Assembly: GCA_963838495.1 (NCBI GenBank)
Contig: CAWIRC010000004.1
Span: 558,001 to 622,000 of the forward strand
Direction of reading: 5' to 3'
DNA length: 64,000 nucleotides
From: JBEKIK01 sp963838495
Lineage (GTDB): Bacteria; Planctomycetota; Planctomycetia; Pirellulales; Thermoguttaceae
The notes below the pieces were generated by a model. That model was not told the origin of the DNA and did no database searches. It was given only the letters and a program-made list of their open reading frames with translations. The position numbers and the translations under genes are program-made. Positions 62,939 through 64,000 of this stretch are shown here, in pieces (positions within the stretch are counted from its first letter, which is position 1; every line of letters begins with the position of its first letter).

Positions 62939-63227
62939 ATGCACAAGTTTTTTTGCACCCTTACGCTGCCCCCGGCGCACTCAGCCCCGAATCTACTGCC
63001 AGGTCGCCGAGGCCTCCCAGCATGAGACCGACGTGAGAGGATATCGCAGTTTCTTCAGCCTTACCAAAGGAAAGGCGTGGTGCGTCATCGAGGCAAAGGA
63101 CCGCGAGTCCATCGTCAAATGGTTCAAAAAAATGGAAATCCCCTATGACGAAATTGACTTGGTGGAGATGGAGGGCGAGCGCGGAAAAATCGAAGAACTG
63201 ACGTCGGTAATGGCCGGAGTGGCCTAA
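62939..63227 (+). CDS. DUF4242-like small protein (two frameshifts)
   Basis: About 96 residues. GGAGG lies 7 bases before the ATG at 62939. Uncorrected, the frame stops after 28 codons. Restoring one base after LTLPP near 62972 gives GALSPES, and another near 63000 gives QVAEASQHETDVRGYRSFFS and LTKGKAWCVIEAKDRESIVK, then WFKKMEIPYDEIDLVEMEGE. The layout (PPGALSPE, W-C-V-I-EA, I-LVEMEG) matches DUF4242/nickel-binding-like ferredoxin-fold proteins. Function unknown. Confidence 0.7.
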
Positions 63228-63263
63228 TGCTAAATAAGACCGCTAAAAAGAAGCGGGAGGCGT

Positions 63264-63655
63264 TCACTCTGCGCCGCGAGTTTTGCCTTGCAAATGCGTC
63301 CTGAATTCCGCCAATTGCAGTTCCATGGATTTCAGTTCCCTGAGCAAGTCCATGCGCACCGATGTCAGCAACATCCAAATCACCACAATCACCATGCCCT
63401 CGTGGCAGATCACGGCAAAACCCAGGCAGAGCAGTTTCCAGCTCATGGAATCGGTTTGGAACAGAAAGAATACGGCTCCAAATATGCCTAAGGTTTGAAT
63501 GACAAATAACATTCCCCAAATCAGCTTTTTGATCATGAGCATGATTGAATGGGCGTGCATGATCCGGTCTATGGCCATTGTCATGCGCAGAGTATCGGGC
63601 ATGGGAGGCTATTATCATTCCAAGGTTCGGGCGGCATTTGATTGGATGTGTTCAT
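63264..63655 (-). CDS. Two-helix membrane protein coupled to the sigma factor (one frameshift)
   Basis: About 130 residues. The ATG at 63655 overlaps the sigma-factor stop (ATGA) behind AGGAGAAG, so translation is coupled. MNTSNQMPPEPWNDNSL, a break near 63606, then MPDTLRMTMAIDRIMHAHSI, two membrane helices (about 45-65 and 75-97) and a C-terminal helix VRMDLLRELKSMELQLAEFR. The pattern resembles DUF6768-type proteins found next to ECF sigma factors. A role as regulator of the sigma factor is inferred from position. Confidence 0.68.
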
Positions 63656-64000
63656 TTTTCTTCTCCTAGTATTTGTTTAAGGGCCATGCGAGCGTGGTAA
63701 AGCCGACTTTTGACGGTGCCGGACGGCACGCCTAAGGTTTCGGCAATCTCGGCCACCGTCATCCGCTCCCAATAATACAGGACCAGCGCCTGCATCTGGG
63801 CCTCGGGCAGGGACGACAACAATTGGCCGTCGATGGCCGACGCGGGCGGCGTTGTCCGCTTGGCCGAGGCGGCCAGGCGGCCCATGGCGTTGGCGTGGAT
63901 CTGCCGGCGGCGCAGCTCGCTGGCGGTTTTGGCCACGATCTGCATCGCCCAAGCACGAAGGCCTCGGGCTCTCTCAGCCGCGGCAATCCCCGGATAATCG
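63652..64000 (-). CDS. ECF-type RNA polymerase sigma factor (5' end beyond window)
   Basis: The reading frame is open to the right edge; the last 116 codons are visible. Region 4: LPEAQMQALVLYYWERMTVA followed by EIAETLGVPSGTVKSRLYHA, a helix-turn-helix that reads the -35 element. Upstream ERARGLRAWAMQIVAKTASE belongs to the end of region 2 or the linker. It ends overlapping the start of the small membrane protein gene, a typical sigma/regulator pair. Confidence 0.85.
   Translation of the reverse strand, partial: DYPGIAAAERARGLRAWAMQIVAKTASELRRRQIHANAMGRLAASAKRTTPPASAIDGQLLSSLPEAQMQALVLYYWERMTVAEIAETLGVPSGTVKSRLYHARMALKQILGEEK

Overview
The window looks like a chromosomal segment of a planctomycete. 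Evidence: a 16S rRNA gene (complement 13691-15215) standing alone without 23S, 5S or tRNA genes; PEP-CTERM sorting tails on several exported proteins; a PQQ-type beta-propeller with the DWPQWRGPNRDG start; a small lipoprotein ending in the TTRGPRDF signature (after one base correction); an MJ0042-type zinc-ribbon membrane protein; and a 775-residue anti-sigma-like membrane protein. Identification below phylum is not attempted.

Layout. 1-2.65 kb: end of a membrane protein gene and an exported alpha/beta hydrolase. 2.7-8.8 kb: two tandem paralogous polysaccharide-lyase-like PEP-CTERM surface proteins, each behind a near-identical promoter; the downstream copy is frameshifted. 9.2-13.4 kb: a six-gene operon (zinc-ribbon TM2 protein, coiled-coil membrane protein, SPFH-SHOCT protein, CsgG-like protein, second zinc-ribbon membrane protein, DUF2752), ending at a two-way terminator; this is the best candidate here for an undescribed system. 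13.7-15.5 kb: lone rrs with promoter, boxA and a processing stem. 15.7-24 kb: PEP-CTERM protein, PQQ propeller, ABC exporter, phosphatase, lipoprotein, ribD. 24.2-34 kb: S46 peptidase, OPT transporter with LysM-like modules, then a redox and metal group (flavodiiron protein, Cu/Zn permease, peroxiredoxin, ferritin, Fur). 34.1-41.8 kb: rplU, a VapBC pair, a hydrolase, RNase G, a radical-SAM-linked protein, and a regulatory phosphotransferase chain (EI, HPr, EIIA) with hibernation factor. 42.3-44.6 kb: large membrane protein. 44.86-62.1 kb: the S10-spc-alpha ribosomal superoperon with one clear promoter. 62.2-64 kb: HExxH peptidase, DUF4242-like protein, and an ECF sigma factor overlapping a membrane protein gene.

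Two window-wide properties stand out. First, many single-base gains or losses interrupt conserved genes, densest from 52.7 to 61.3 kb; those I could place mostly sit in short base runs, while both flanks keep conserved residues, so I read them as sequence or assembly errors unless raw data show otherwise. Affected genes are given over their full inferred span. Second, intergenic gaps, even inside the ribosomal operon, are filled with short palindromic repeats of at least seven families.
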